Assembly (NCBI RefSeq): GCF_014637345.1
Contig: NZ_BMEX01000013.1
Location: forward strand, 1 to 64,000
Reading direction: 5' to 3'
Origin: Kroppenstedtia guangzhouensis
GTDB lineage: Bacteria; Bacillota; Bacilli; Thermoactinomycetales; DSM-45169
DNA: 64,000 nucleotides
Position numbers and translations under genes: made by a program. The notes under the pieces were generated by a model. The model searched no databases. It was not told the origin of the DNA and worked only from the letters and a program-made list of their open reading frames with translations. Positions 9,373 to 18,595 of this stretch are shown here, one piece after another. Positions within the stretch are counted from its first letter, which is position 1, and every line of letters starts with the position of its first letter.

Positions 9373-10778
9373 AAGAGGAGTGCGGGGTCTTCGGCATCAT
9401 CGGTCACCCCGATGCAGCCCAGCTGACTTACTACGGCCTTCATGCCTTGCAGCATCGGGGGCAGGAAAGCGCCGGGATGGTGGTGACCGGGGGTACGGGT
9501 TTTCGTTACCACCGGAGTATGGGGCTGGTCCATGAAGTATTCAATGGGGAGATTCTCAAAGGATTGGTCGGGAATGCCGCCATCGGCCATGTGCGCTACT
9601 CCACCTCGGGGGAAAGCCTGTTGACCAATGCCCAGCCCTTGGTTTTCCACCATGCTGTCGTCGGCCAGTTGGCCCTGGCCACCAACGGCAATCTGATCAA
9701 TGCCGTTCGGCTGAAAAAAAAATTGGAAGGCCGTGGGGCGGTATTTCACACCACCTCCGACACCGAAGTGATCGCCCATCTGATCGCCCAGTCTCGGGCG
9801 TCTCACTTCGAGGAGGCAGTGAAAGAGGCCCTCAACCAACTGGTGGGTGCCTATGCGCTCCTCATCTTGACCAACGATTCCCTAGTGGTCGCTCAGGACC
9901 CCCATGGGTTGCGTCCCTTGTCCATGGGCATGCTGGGGGATTCCTACATCTTTTCTTCCGAGACCTGCGCCTTTGATGTGATCGGGGCTGAAGCTCTGCG
10001 CACCGTTGAACCGGGGGAAATGCTGACTCTGGACTTGAAAGGGAAACAGGGATTGCGCTCTTTCCGTTTTGCTGAACCGGCCCGCCCCGCGGTCTGTTCC
10101 TTTGAGTATATCTATTTCGCCCGGCCGGACAGTGATATTGACGGCATCAATGTGCATGGGGCCCGTAAACGCCTCGGGGGTCAGCTGTACCGGGAAGCAC
10201 CGGTGGATGCCGATGTCGTCACCGGCGTGCCGGATTCCAGCACGTCTGCAGCGATTGGTTTTGCAGAGGCGGCAGGGATTCCCTATGAACTGGGGCTGAT
10301 CAAAAACCGCTATGTTGCGCGTACTTTTATCCAGCCCAGTCAGCACTTGCGAGAGCAGGGAGTCAAGATGAAACTCTCCGCAGTTCGCAGGGTGGTGGAG
10401 GGAAAGCGGGTGGTGATGATCGATGACTCCATTGTCCGGGGTACCACCAGCCGTCGCATTGTCAGGATACTGAAGGAGGCCGGGGCGAAGGAAGTTCATG
10501 TCCGAATCAGCTCCCCGCCGGTCCGCCACTCCTGTTTCTACGGGATCGACACCTCGGATCGGGAGCGGTTGATCGCGGCCAAACACACCGTCGAAGAAAT
10601 TCGGCAGATCATTGGGGCTGACAGTCTTTCCTTTCTGAGCGAAGAGGGATTGATCCGGGCTGTGGGTCGAACTCCGGCACAGGGGAATTGCAGTCACTGT
10701 TTGGCCTGTTTCAACGGAAAATATCCGACGGCAATCGAGGAGAAGTTGCCGCAGGTTGCGGAGGGGAACAGAGGATGA
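9342..10778 (+). CDS. purF: Amidophosphoribosyltransferase
   Basis: First committed enzyme of purine synthesis, 478 residues, transferring glutamine nitrogen to PRPP. The sequence starts with a 13-residue propeptide before Cys14 (EECGVFGI), the N-terminal nucleophile exposed by processing, as in B. subtilis. The PRPP motif [14 protein letters not shown] starts near residue 356. Cysteines in AVCSFEY, RHSCFYG and the C-terminal CSHCLAC fit the iron-sulfur cluster of the B. subtilis-type enzyme. The start overlaps purL, and the stop overlaps the purM start in ATGA. Confidence 0.97.
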   Translation: MRDESVFDELKEECGVFGIIGHPDAAQLTYYGLHALQHRGQESAGMVVTGGTGFRYHRSMGLVHEVFNGEILKGLVGNAAIGHVRYSTSGESLLTNAQPLVFHHAVVGQLALATNGNLINAVRLKKKLEGRGAVFHTTSDTEVIAHLIAQSRASHFEEAVKEALNQLVGAYALLILTNDSLVVAQDPHGLRPLSMGMLGDSYIFSSETCAFDVIGAEALRTVEPGEMLTLDLKGKQGLRSFRFAEPARPAVCSFEYIYFARPDSDIDGINVHGARKRLGGQLYREAPVDADVVTGVPDSSTSAAIGFAEAAGIPYELGLIKNRYVARTFIQPSQHLREQGVKMKLSAVRRVVEGKRVVMIDDSIVRGTTSRRIVRILKEAGAKEVHVRISSPPVRHSCFYGIDTSDRERLIAAKHTVEEIRQIIGADSLSFLSEEGLIRAVGRTPAQGNCSHCLACFNGKYPTAIEEKLPQVAEGNRG

Positions 10779-11809
10779 GTGAAGCGTACCGACAGGCAGG
10801 GGTCGACATTGATGTCGGCAATGAAGTGGTGGAACGCATCAAAGGGCACGTTAGACGGACCCGCCGTCCGGAAGTGCTTGGAGATCTGGGAGGATTCGGA
10901 GGACTCTTCCGGTTGTCCGGTTACCAAAACCCCGTGTTGGTGGCGGCCACCGACGGGGTCGGAACCAAATTGAAACTGGCCTTTGCCATGGATCGCCACG
11001 ACACCATCGGGATCGACTGTGTCGCCATGTGTGTCAACGATCTGATCGTCCAAGGAGCGGAGCCGCTCTTCTTTCTCGACTACCTGGCCACAGGCAAGCT
11101 GTTGCCCGACCAGGTGGAAGCTGTAGTCAAAGGAATCGCCGATGGATGTGAGCAGGCAGGCTGTACCCTGATCGGAGGCGAGACGGCGGAAATGCCGGGC
11201 ATGTATTCCGCCGGGGAATACGATGTGGCCGGTTTTGCCGTCGGTGTTGTGGAACAGGAGCGTCTGTTGACAGGGGAAAGTATCCAACCCGGGGACCGCA
11301 TTCTGGGTTTGGCTTCCGACGGTTTGCACAGCAATGGATATTCCCTCGCCAGAAAAATTTTGCTCCCGGATGACCCGAAGCGTCTTGAAGAACAGGTGCC
11401 TTGGGGTGAGATCTCCTGGGGGGATGCGCTGATAGCACCCACCCGGATCTATGTGCGTGCTTTCCGGGATCTGATGAAGGTCTGTGAGGTGAAAGGGGGC
11501 GCTCATATCACCGGGGGCGGTCTGGTGGAAAACGTGCCCCGCATGCTCCCTTCAGGTCGTGGAATCCGCCTCTACCGGGAATCCTGGCCGCAGCCGGAGA
11601 TCTTTCAGGTTCTGGCCCATGAGGGGGGATTATCTGAGGATGATTTGTACCGCACCTTTAACATGGGGATCGGAATGGTCCTCTTCGTGCCGGAGAATCA
11701 GGTGGATCAGGCTCTCCGAACTGCCGTGGAAGCGGGAGAACGGGCTTACGTGATCGGAGAGGTGACCCAGGGCGACGGGGTGATGTGGAGCGGGAGGGAT
11801 TCAGCTTGA
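10775..11809 (+). CDS. purM: AIR synthetase (phosphoribosylformylglycinamidine cyclo-ligase)
   Basis: A 344-residue ATP-dependent cyclase turning FGAM into AIR; PurL and PurM share a fold. Motifs seen are LGGFGGLF, the ATDGVGTKLKLA segment near residue 62, DCVAMCVNDL and GGETAEMPGMY. ATG 10775 lies in an ATGA overlap with the purF stop, preceded by GGAGGGG and GAGG. Length and context leave little doubt. Confidence 0.97.
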   Translation: MSEAYRQAGVDIDVGNEVVERIKGHVRRTRRPEVLGDLGGFGGLFRLSGYQNPVLVAATDGVGTKLKLAFAMDRHDTIGIDCVAMCVNDLIVQGAEPLFFLDYLATGKLLPDQVEAVVKGIADGCEQAGCTLIGGETAEMPGMYSAGEYDVAGFAVGVVEQERLLTGESIQPGDRILGLASDGLHSNGYSLARKILLPDDPKRLEEQVPWGEISWGDALIAPTRIYVRAFRDLMKVCEVKGGAHITGGGLVENVPRMLPSGRGIRLYRESWPQPEIFQVLAHEGGLSEDDLYRTFNMGIGMVLFVPENQVDQALRTAVEAGERAYVIGEVTQGDGVMWSGRDSA

Positions 11810-12408
11810 GCATCGCAGTTTTTGCATCTGGAGACGGCAGCAACTTTGAAGTACTGGTGGAGAAATCGCGGCGACAGGGTTGGCCCGAGCCCGTCACGCT
11901 GATGCTCACGGATCGGCCCAAGGCCCAGGTTCTGGAAAGGGCAAAGCGTCTGGGGGTGACTGCTGTGGTCTTCAATCCCTCCGATTACGAAACCAAAGCG
12001 GCCTATGAACAGGCCATCCTCTCGGTGTTGGGGGAATTTGGAATACGACGGATCCTGCTGGCCGGCTATATGCGAATCGTGGGCCCGGTTTTGCTGGAAG
12101 CCTATCGTTGGCGTATCCTGAATATCCACCCTTCCCTGCTCCCTGCTTTCCAGGGAAAAGACGCCCTGGAGCAAGCCTTGAATTATGGAGTCCGTTGGAC
12201 TGGAGTGACGGTGCATTGGGTGGATGAGGGAATCGACACCGGCCCGATCATCGAACAGAAACCGGTGTTGGTGGAACCGGGGGAGACGGTGGAATCTTTG
12301 CGCAGGAAAGTCCAGTTTGTCGAGCACAACCTGTATCCCGCAGTGGTCCGGAAATGGTTGACCGGGAAGATTCTTCCGCCTGACGGAAGAGAAAGTGGGC
12401 GGCACTAG
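11806..12408 (+). CDS. purN: Phosphoribosylglycinamide formyltransferase
   Basis: The folate-dependent GAR transformylase, 200 residues. The N-terminus SIAVFASGDGSNFE is the usual phosphate-binding start, and the catalytic region IHPSLLPAF and DEGIDTGPII is intact. I choose TTG 11806, which overlaps the purM stop and follows GGGAGGG; an in-frame GTG at 11785 is the alternative. The TAG stop lies inside the terminal inverted repeat of a dispersed element (CACTAGAAGCATTG), so that element may have set the C-terminus. Confidence 0.94.
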   Translation: MSIAVFASGDGSNFEVLVEKSRRQGWPEPVTLMLTDRPKAQVLERAKRLGVTAVVFNPSDYETKAAYEQAILSVLGEFGIRRILLAGYMRIVGPVLLEAYRWRILNIHPSLLPAFQGKDALEQALNYGVRWTGVTVHWVDEGIDTGPIIEQKPVLVEPGETVESLRRKVQFVEHNLYPAVVRKWLTGKILPPDGRESGRH

Positions 12409-12475
12409 AAGCATTGTGAACTGTCACAGGGAACCGGCTGCACATTCCCAACACTTCCAAATCACAACGCCTTAG
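12405..12475 (+). repeat. Dispersed palindromic element, copy C (internally deleted)
   Basis: A short copy between purN and purH. The left terminus CTAGAAGCATTGTGAA is intact, followed by CTGTCACAGGGA, then only about 25 bases before the right terminus AATCACAACGCCTTAG. The inner hairpin is missing. It contains the purN stop codon. Confidence 0.8.
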
Positions 12476-12491
12476 AAGGGGGACGTCAAGC

Positions 12492-14033
12492 TTGAAATCG
12501 ATCCGACGGGCACTGATCAGTGTATCGGATAAAACCGGTATCCTGGATTTGGCGAAGAGATTGTCCGAACTGGGTGTGGAGATTGTCTCCACCGGAGGCA
12601 CCCAGAAAAAATTGGTGAACTCGGGAATCCCCGTGATCGGTGTGTCAGAAGTAACCGGTTTTCCAGAGATTCTGGACGGCAGGGTGAAAACCCTCCATCC
12701 CCGGATCCACGCGGGGCTGCTGGCTGTGCGAAATCAAGAAAACCACGCACGTCAATTGGGGGAACTAAATATCGATACCTTCGATTTGGTGGTGGTCAAC
12801 CTTTATCCTTTTCAGGAGACGATCGCCAAACCGGGAGTGACCCGAGCAGAGGCCATTGAGAACATCGATATCGGAGGTCCCTCCATGGTGCGGGCGGCGG
12901 CGAAGAACCATCGTTATGTGACGGTGGTGGTGGATCCGGCGGATTACGCTTCATTGTTGGAAGAGATCGCCGGGGGTGGGGTGCAGAGGTCGACCCGGGA
13001 GAGATTGGCGGCGAAGGCGTTTCGGCACACCGCGGCCTATGATGCCCTGATCGCCTCTTATCTCACCAGGCAAACGGGGGAAACCCACCCGGAGAAGTGG
13101 ACGATCACCTTTGAAAAAGCACAGGATCTTCGTTACGGGGAGAACCCCCATCAGCCGGCGGCCTTTTACCGGGATCCGCTGCCACGGACCGGGACGGTGG
13201 CCACAGCGGAGCAGCTTCACGGAAAAGAACTTTCATACAACAATATCAACGATGCCAACGCAGCTTTGGAAATTGTATCCGAGTTTGACCGTCCCGCTGC
13301 TGTCGCGGTGAAACATATGAATCCCTGCGGCGTGGGTGTGGGAGATAACCTGATTCAAGCGTACCGGAAAGCCTATGAATCGGATCCGGTCTCCATCTTT
13401 GGCGGCATAGTCGCTCTCAATCGGGTGGTGGATCGGAAGACGGCGCAAAGTCTCAAGGAGATTTTTCTGGAAATCATTTTGGCGCCGGACTTCGAACAGG
13501 AAGCGATCGCCCTTTTGCAGGAGAAGAAAAACCTCCGCCTGCTTCGCGTAGGGGATTTGTCCAAGGAAGTGGAAGGACCTACCCGTGTAAACAGTGTGGG
13601 AGGCGGTGCCTTGGTACAAGCCGGGGATGTCAAGTCTGTACTCCGAAAAGATTGTACCGTGGTCACTCGTCGTCAACCCTCTGAAGCGGAGTGGGAACAG
13701 CTTTTGTTCGCTTGGAAAGTGGTGAAACACGTGAAATCAAACGCGATTGTACTGGCCCGGGACTTCTCCACTGTCGGGGTGGGGGCCGGCCAGATGAACC
13801 GGGTGGGTGCGGCCCGCATCGCCATCGCACAGGCCGGAGAACGGGGAAAAGGTGCAGTGCTCGCATCTGATGCATTTTTTCCGATGAAGGACACCGTGGA
13901 ATCGGCGGCGACGGCGGGAGTGACGGCGATCATTCAACCCGGTGGTTCCATTCGGGATCAGGAGTCCATCGAAGAGGCGGATCGTCATGGAATCGCCATG
14001 GTCTTCACCCACACCCGACACTTCAAACATTGA
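12492..14033 (+). CDS. purH: Bifunctional AICAR formyltransferase/IMP cyclohydrolase
   Basis: A 513-residue enzyme for the last two steps to IMP. The N-terminal IMP cyclohydrolase domain (about 1-195) has the MGS-like fold: [20 protein letters not shown], and [16 protein letters not shown]. The C-terminal transformylase domain has [24 protein letters not shown] and SDAFFPMKD. The TTG start at 12492 follows AAGGGGG. A deleted repeat copy separates it from purN, so the operon is likely still continuous. Confidence 0.96.
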   Translation: MKSIRRALISVSDKTGILDLAKRLSELGVEIVSTGGTQKKLVNSGIPVIGVSEVTGFPEILDGRVKTLHPRIHAGLLAVRNQENHARQLGELNIDTFDLVVVNLYPFQETIAKPGVTRAEAIENIDIGGPSMVRAAAKNHRYVTVVVDPADYASLLEEIAGGGVQRSTRERLAAKAFRHTAAYDALIASYLTRQTGETHPEKWTITFEKAQDLRYGENPHQPAAFYRDPLPRTGTVATAEQLHGKELSYNNINDANAALEIVSEFDRPAAVAVKHMNPCGVGVGDNLIQAYRKAYESDPVSIFGGIVALNRVVDRKTAQSLKEIFLEIILAPDFEQEAIALLQEKKNLRLLRVGDLSKEVEGPTRVNSVGGGALVQAGDVKSVLRKDCTVVTRRQPSEAEWEQLLFAWKVVKHVKSNAIVLARDFSTVGVGAGQMNRVGAARIAIAQAGERGKGAVLASDAFFPMKDTVESAATAGVTAIIQPGGSIRDQESIEEADRHGIAMVFTHTRHFKH

Positions 14034-14099
14034 TTCCCTATTAACACCCTATCCATTGCCGGCGTATAGATATGAAAACAGGAACGTCGGGGAGGGTGG

Positions 14100-14381
14100 A
14101 TGATGTATGTGATTCGTTGGTCGATCTTGATCGTTGCCGCGACGATTTCCCTCTTGTGGCTGGTCAGTTTCCTAGGTTGGTACGAGCCTTTATCCTGGCA
14201 GTACACGATTCGTGTGGCAGGAGGAATCTATTTTCTGATTGCGATCGCGATGAGCGGAATCATGTCCCATCCTTCCTTTCACAGGGAAAAAGGATCGATG
14301 TCCGGAGCAAAAGAGGATTGGGCCTTTATCTTTATCGTGGTGACGATCCTTCTGTTTGGAGTCAGTTTATGGTTTGGCTGA
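14100..14381 (+). CDS. Small membrane protein between purH and purD
   Basis: A 93-residue (or 92, from the second ATG) protein with three predicted membrane helices: residues about 5-27, 36-55 and 72-92. A polar loop between the last two contains HPSFHREKGS. GGAGGGTGG directly upstream supports the start. I do not recognise the family with confidence; three-helix proteins of about 90 residues with a domain of unknown function are common in Bacilli. It sits 66 bases after purH and about 170 bases before purD, so it is probably transcribed with the pur operon. No link to purine metabolism is visible in the sequence. Confidence 0.7.
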   Translation: MMYVIRWSILIVAATISLLWLVSFLGWYEPLSWQYTIRVAGGIYFLIAIAMSGIMSHPSFHREKGSMSGAKEDWAFIFIVVTILLFGVSLWFG

Positions 14382-14548
14382 TCGGGTGAAGGTGATCCGG
14401 ACAAGATGAAGTGGGTGGGCGGGAACCCACCCCTCCCTGCCCGGTTTTTCAGGGTCCCTTCCTCAAAATGGGACAAGCCGGTGAGGATAAAAGGGCTGAT
14501 CGGTACGTGATCTGATTTTACCCCCTTTCGGAAAGGCGGTGGCCGGTT

Positions 14549-15823
14549 GTGCGTGTGTTGGTGATCGGCGGAGGAGGGCGGGAACATGCCCTCGTTTGGA
14601 AATTGATGCAGAGTCCCCGGGTGACAAAGGTTTATTGCACTCCCGGTAACGGAGGAATGGAGGCTCATGCCGTCACTCCCCCGATATCCCCTACCGATGT
14701 GGAATCCCTGGTCCGTTTTGCCCGGGAAAAGAAGATAGACCTGACCGTGGTCGGCCCGGAAGCATCCCTGATGGCGGGGGTGGTGGATGCTTTTGAAAGG
14801 GAGGGACTGCCGATTTTCGGCCCGCGGAAAAGGGCGGCCCGGGTGGAAGGGAGCAAGCGATTTGCCAAAGAATTGATGGAAAAGTACGGAGTACCTACCG
14901 GTAGATACCGCACTTTCACCGATTCAGATGCAGCGATTCGCTATATTCGGGAGCAAGGAGCACCCATCGTGGTGAAAGCTGACGGCTTGGCTGCGGGCAA
15001 GGGAGTGTTCGTGGCCCGTACCTTGGATGAGGCCGAAAAAGCGGTGGAAGACCTGATGAGATTTCGGGCCTTTGGCCAGGCAGGGGAAGAGATCGTGGTC
15101 GAGGAGTATCTGGAGGGGGAAGAAATCTCCCTGATGGCCTTCGTCGACGGTGAAACAGTCTGTCCGATGGTTCCGGCCCAAGACCATAAACCGGTTTTCG
15201 ATGGGGACCGGGGACCCAACACCGGGGGAATGGGGGCCTACAGCCCGGTGCCCCAGATTTCGGAGGAGAGGATCCGGCAGGTTGTAAAGGAGATTCTGGA
15301 ACCGATGGCCCGGGGGATGGAGGAAGAGGGGCTCCGCTACCGGGGTGTCCTTTATGCCGGTCTGATGATGACCGATACGGGTCCCAAGGTGATTGAGTTT
15401 AATGCCCGGTTCGGAGATCCGGAGACCCAAGTGGTGCTTCCCCGCTTGGACAGCGACTTGGCGGAGATTTTATCAGCCATCACAAAAGGCCGACTGAAGG
15501 AACTATCGATCCGGTGGAAGCCGGAGTCATCCCTCTGTGTGGTGATGGCTTCTGAAGGTTATCCCGGGAATTACGTGAAGGGAAAAAAGATCCGGGGGGT
15601 TTTTGCCGATACCAGGGAGCTGATGGTGTTTCATGCCGGTACATCCCGGGAAGACGGTGTTCTGATCACATCGGGAGGAAGGGTTCTGGGTGTAACTTCC
15701 TTGGGCGCGGATCTGCAATCAGCGAGGGAAGCGGCCTATCGGAGTGTGAAATCCATCGATTTTGAGGGGGCCCATTACCGGAAGGACATCGGCATTCGTG
15801 GAGTGAAAGGACGTAAAGTCTGA
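14549..15823 (+). CDS. purD: Phosphoribosylamine-glycine ligase
   Basis: An ATP-grasp GAR synthetase of 424 residues, catalysing the second step of purine synthesis. The N-terminus RVLVIGGGGREHAL, the VVKADGLAAGKGVFVA ATP loop near residue 139, and the NARFGDPETQ metal site near residue 290 are clear. GTG 14549 is the start. It is the last gene of the pur operon and is set off from purH by the small membrane gene. Confidence 0.97.
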   Translation: MRVLVIGGGGREHALVWKLMQSPRVTKVYCTPGNGGMEAHAVTPPISPTDVESLVRFAREKKIDLTVVGPEASLMAGVVDAFEREGLPIFGPRKRAARVEGSKRFAKELMEKYGVPTGRYRTFTDSDAAIRYIREQGAPIVVKADGLAAGKGVFVARTLDEAEKAVEDLMRFRAFGQAGEEIVVEEYLEGEEISLMAFVDGETVCPMVPAQDHKPVFDGDRGPNTGGMGAYSPVPQISEERIRQVVKEILEPMARGMEEEGLRYRGVLYAGLMMTDTGPKVIEFNARFGDPETQVVLPRLDSDLAEILSAITKGRLKELSIRWKPESSLCVVMASEGYPGNYVKGKKIRGVFADTRELMVFHAGTSREDGVLITSGGRVLGVTSLGADLQSAREAAYRSVKSIDFEGAHYRKDIGIRGVKGRKV

Positions 15824-16003
15824 AATCATCCTTCACCGGGTATGTATCATCTATATTTTGGGTGGGGAGATCCTGTTCTGCCACGCGACCGTTTTACCCA
15901 TTGGGCACAGGTCTCAACCGGGTCGCTTCACTCCCGCCCCTGCTGCGACAGTACACGATTTTTTCCATCGTTCATTTTCGGGTGAATCAACGACTGATCC
16001 TTG

Positions 16004-16031
16004 ACCATCCCATTTCCGCCGGGATGGTTTT
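16004..16031 (+). terminator. Probable terminator after purD
   Basis: A 7 bp perfect stem with a nine-base loop, followed by TTTTGAT. It is 180 bases after the purD stop codon and no nearer hairpin is obvious. Confidence 0.55.
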
Positions 16032-16039
16032 GATATGCA

Positions 16040-16310
16040 GTTGAAACGCATGACGTGCTTTTATTGAAAACACGGACAGATCATGTGAAGCCAATCCCGA
16101 AGAGTGAGCAGACCGGTAATCCCAACCTTTGTCGTGATCAGTGGCCTGATCCCTTCCTGCATGTGGACGAATTTCCCGGAATAAGACCAAAGGTGTGTCC
16201 GTGGTACCGTCGGGGAGAAGATATTCGTTAAAAGAACTATTTGCAAATGAATCCCCCGCAAAACCGTCTGAACATGATAAGATAAAATTCCCCATCATTT
16301 TATTCATATA
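16040..16310 (-). pseudogene. Possible decayed CBS-domain gene fragment
   Basis: On the minus strand one frame reads LLPDGTTDTPLVLFREIRPHAG. A second, shifted frame reads GIRPLITTKVGITGLLTLRDWLHM, which resembles the second half of a CBS domain (a G-x-x-TGLLTLRDLL-type strand and helix). The two pieces could be one domain split by a frameshift. There is no plausible start with a ribosome site, so if real this is a relic. Chance resemblance is the main alternative. Confidence 0.3.
16079..16100 (+). repeat. Possible remnant of the dispersed element
   Basis: GATCATGTGAAGCCAATCCCGA resembles the right inner arm of the family (GGTCATGTGAAACCCAATCCCGA), but neither terminal repeat nor the left arm is recognisable. 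It is too short to be certain. Confidence 0.35.
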
Positions 16311-16753
16311 TCCGGGATCGGAGCAGAACCAGGAATTATATGTATTTATTTACAAGGAAGGGGGCTGTGATTGTAGAGAAAACAGGCCCATGTTATGTTA
16401 TGATAAGAATGCAGGAAAATCGGTCAGAGGAGAGGATGGGAGAGGGGAACAGGGCTCAGCCCGTTTCAAAGGATGGTTGTTTCCAAATCCAAACCCATAC
16501 AAGTGAGAGGATCATAGCCTCATCCTTGTGGCATGACTTTTTCATCCTGATACTGGGTGTGTCTGGTTATTCACTTCTATGTAATCTGTAGGGGAAGCCT
16601 GTGTGACCGGCGGAGAGTCCTTTTTCAGGGGAGTACACATGTCTCACCGAGATCTCTTTCGCTCCCGGGGTTCCACGGTGTGCGCGTTTTGCAAGAAGTC
16701 GGCCCGAGTTATTTTTTTTATCAGACACGCTTTGGGTAGCAGGTAGAGAGCGG

Positions 16754-17818
16754 GTGATTCCCATCGAAAATCCGTTGGTTTTTTCTTTTTTACTGGTTGT
16801 AAGAAATGAAGAAGCATATATAAGGAATCTGCTGGAATCCGTTTTGAACCAAGACTTTCCGCAAGATCGGTATGAAGTGATCGTGGTGGACGGGGAATCC
16901 CAGGATTCCACTCCGCAAATCGTAGAAGAATTTCAGAGGCGTTATCCCGGTCGGATTCGTTATCTGTCCAATCCCCAAAGAACCCTTGCACCGGGTTGGA
17001 ACCTTGGAATACAGCACTCCCGCGGAGAGTATGTGATCCGGGTCGACGGGCACAGTCAAATTCCCCCGGACTTTCTGTCCAGCACTTACCGCGTTGCACA
17101 GCGGGTGCCCGAGGCTTCCTGTGTGGGAGGCGTGGTGGAGACCAAGGGATCCGGATTTTGGGGAGAGGTGAACGCTTACGTCTATTCCCATCCTTTTGGA
17201 GTCGGCAACTCCAAGTTCCGAACCACCAAAAAAAAATGGGAGGGATATGTGGACACCGTTCCTTATGGGGCATACAAGCGGGAGATCTTTGAGCGGGTGG
17301 GCCTTTTCAGCGATGAGCTGAAAAGAAATGAAGACTTGGAGATGCATGCCCGCATCCGCAGAAGCGGGGGATCCTTCTTTTTGTCCACCACCGTCCGGTC
17401 CACGTATTTTGTACGAAACACTTTATCCGCCTTTTTGAAAAAATCCTACAGTGACGGGAAATGGACGATTGTGGCGAGCAAGCGAGGCTCCGGTGTACTC
17501 CGTTGGCGTCATTATATCCCGTTGGTGGTCGTCTTGACTTCATTGGTGTTGGGGGTCGCCTCATTTTTCAGCACGGTGGCTTGGTTCACCTTACTCGCAT
17601 TGATCACAGTTTACTTTTCTATTTTGATCGGCTCGTCATGGGGGATCGTCAAAAAGGGATGGAAGTATTTTCTCCCTTGCATGCTGTCATTTTTCCTGTT
17701 GCATTTCAGCCGCGGGTTCGGCTCGGCCGCCAGCTACCTGAGCAGACATTACTGGAGGGGTGACCGGGTCCATGAAGAGCAGCGATACGATAATAATGCG
17801 ACCAACATTGCCCGTTGA
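16754..17818 (+). CDS. Family 2 glycosyltransferase, membrane-anchored
   Basis: A GT-A-fold, family 2 glycosyltransferase of 354 residues, related to ExoA-like enzymes that add sugars to lipid-linked or exported glycans. The N-terminal catalytic domain has FSFLLVVRNEEAYI, the VVDGESQDST nucleotide site near residue 45, VDGHS near residue 97 as the metal motif, and RNEDLEMHAR near residue 190 with the acidic base. Three hydrophobic segments fill about residues 255-340, so it is anchored on the inner face of the membrane. GTG 16754 follows AGGTAGAGAG. It is the first gene of the seven-gene cluster, and the next gene overlaps its end. Donor and acceptor are unknown. Confidence 0.85.
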   Translation: MIPIENPLVFSFLLVVRNEEAYIRNLLESVLNQDFPQDRYEVIVVDGESQDSTPQIVEEFQRRYPGRIRYLSNPQRTLAPGWNLGIQHSRGEYVIRVDGHSQIPPDFLSSTYRVAQRVPEASCVGGVVETKGSGFWGEVNAYVYSHPFGVGNSKFRTTKKKWEGYVDTVPYGAYKREIFERVGLFSDELKRNEDLEMHARIRRSGGSFFLSTTVRSTYFVRNTLSAFLKKSYSDGKWTIVASKRGSGVLRWRHYIPLVVVLTSLVLGVASFFSTVAWFTLLALITVYFSILIGSSWGIVKKGWKYFLPCMLSFFLLHFSRGFGSAASYLSRHYWRGDRVHEEQRYDNNATNIAR

Positions 17819-18536
17819 CAGTGATCGGATTCGCCAACTCCGGATCCTCTGCCAAAAACCCAGACACCTGGAGGAAATCTGGTCCTGGTATGTGTTGCGC
17901 AGGATCTCCGTCTATGTGACGTTAATGCTGGGCCGAACCCGGGTGACGCCAAACGGGATCAGTTGGTCCAGCCTCCTTTTTTTCGCAATGACCGGTTGGT
18001 TTTTGATGATTGGGGAGGTTTGGGGGTATCTGTCGGCGGTTCTCTGTTACAACCTGGGTTATCTCTGTGATTGTCTGGATGGCGAGCTGGCCCGTTTGAA
18101 AGGAATGACCGGGCGTCTCGGTGTGTTTGTGGATACCCTGATCCGGGCCATGAGCATTCCGATCCTGACCGGCATTTCTCTGGCTTTCCTCAGGGAAACG
18201 GGCCGAGTGGAGGTCGATCTGCTCCCGGCGACCCTCATCTATGGGGCTGTCGTGATCGGAACACTGGGGCTGTTGGTTCCGCTGGCCTACAACTATGTGG
18301 GATTGAAAGAGGATGAAAACGATCCGGTCAGCGAGATGAGGACCTCTTCCGCTTTCATGGAGTGGCTGGCATTTTTTACGGGGATGCCCGGCTTCTTCGC
18401 CTTGTTGTTGGTCATGGTATTGGTGGAAATCGCGATTCCATTCCCGCTGGTTTCCTTGTTGTTGATCGTCTTTCTCGGTGTTACGGCCTTGAAAACGCTG
18501 GTTCGCTTGTATCTTACCACATCCAAGTTAAGATAG
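17772..18536 (+). CDS. CDP-alcohol phosphotransferase-like membrane protein (fourth Asp replaced)
   Basis: A multi-helix membrane protein, 254 residues from ATG 17772 (or 258 from GTG 17760), of the CDP-alcohol phosphotransferase family. These enzymes move a phospho-alcohol from a CDP carrier to an alcohol acceptor. The signature reads DCLDGELAR, then GVFVDTLIR. The family motif is D-x2-D-G-x2-A-R, then G-x3-D-x3-D. Here the first three aspartates are present but the fourth, the catalytic base, is arginine. It overlaps the glycosyltransferase gene and precedes a nucleotidyltransferase. It may be inactive, use another base, or act with the second, intact phosphotransferase at the end of the cluster. 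Confidence 0.82.
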   Translation: MKSSDTIIMRPTLPVDSDRIRQLRILCQKPRHLEEIWSWYVLRRISVYVTLMLGRTRVTPNGISWSSLLFFAMTGWFLMIGEVWGYLSAVLCYNLGYLCDCLDGELARLKGMTGRLGVFVDTLIRAMSIPILTGISLAFLRETGRVEVDLLPATLIYGAVVIGTLGLLVPLAYNYVGLKEDENDPVSEMRTSSAFMEWLAFFTGMPGFFALLLVMVLVEIAIPFPLVSLLLIVFLGVTALKTLVRLYLTTSKLR

Positions 18537-18595
18537 ATTGCGGCTGGATTAAATTTGTGTAAAACGGATATTACAAACGGTGAGGAGTGTATAAC

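Larger units (their letters stand above)
15824..16753. other. 930-base region without a convincing gene
   Basis: This gap holds a hairpin with CCATCCC (16005-16011) and GGGATGG (16021-16027) followed by TTTTGAT, probably the pur operon terminator. A short match to the dispersed element follows at 16079-16100. The minus strand near 16040-16310 encodes disconnected CBS-domain-like peptide in two frames, which may be a decayed gene. TTGTAG (16371-16376), 17 bases, then TATGTT is a weak promoter for the glycosyltransferase cluster. Open frames of about 60-100 codons here have no ribosome site or protein-like composition. Confidence 0.5.

Noticed and set aside
16195-16506. A 103-codon frame in the gap after purD
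   Set aside because: No ribosome site, irregular composition, and it crosses the possible CBS relic on the other strand.
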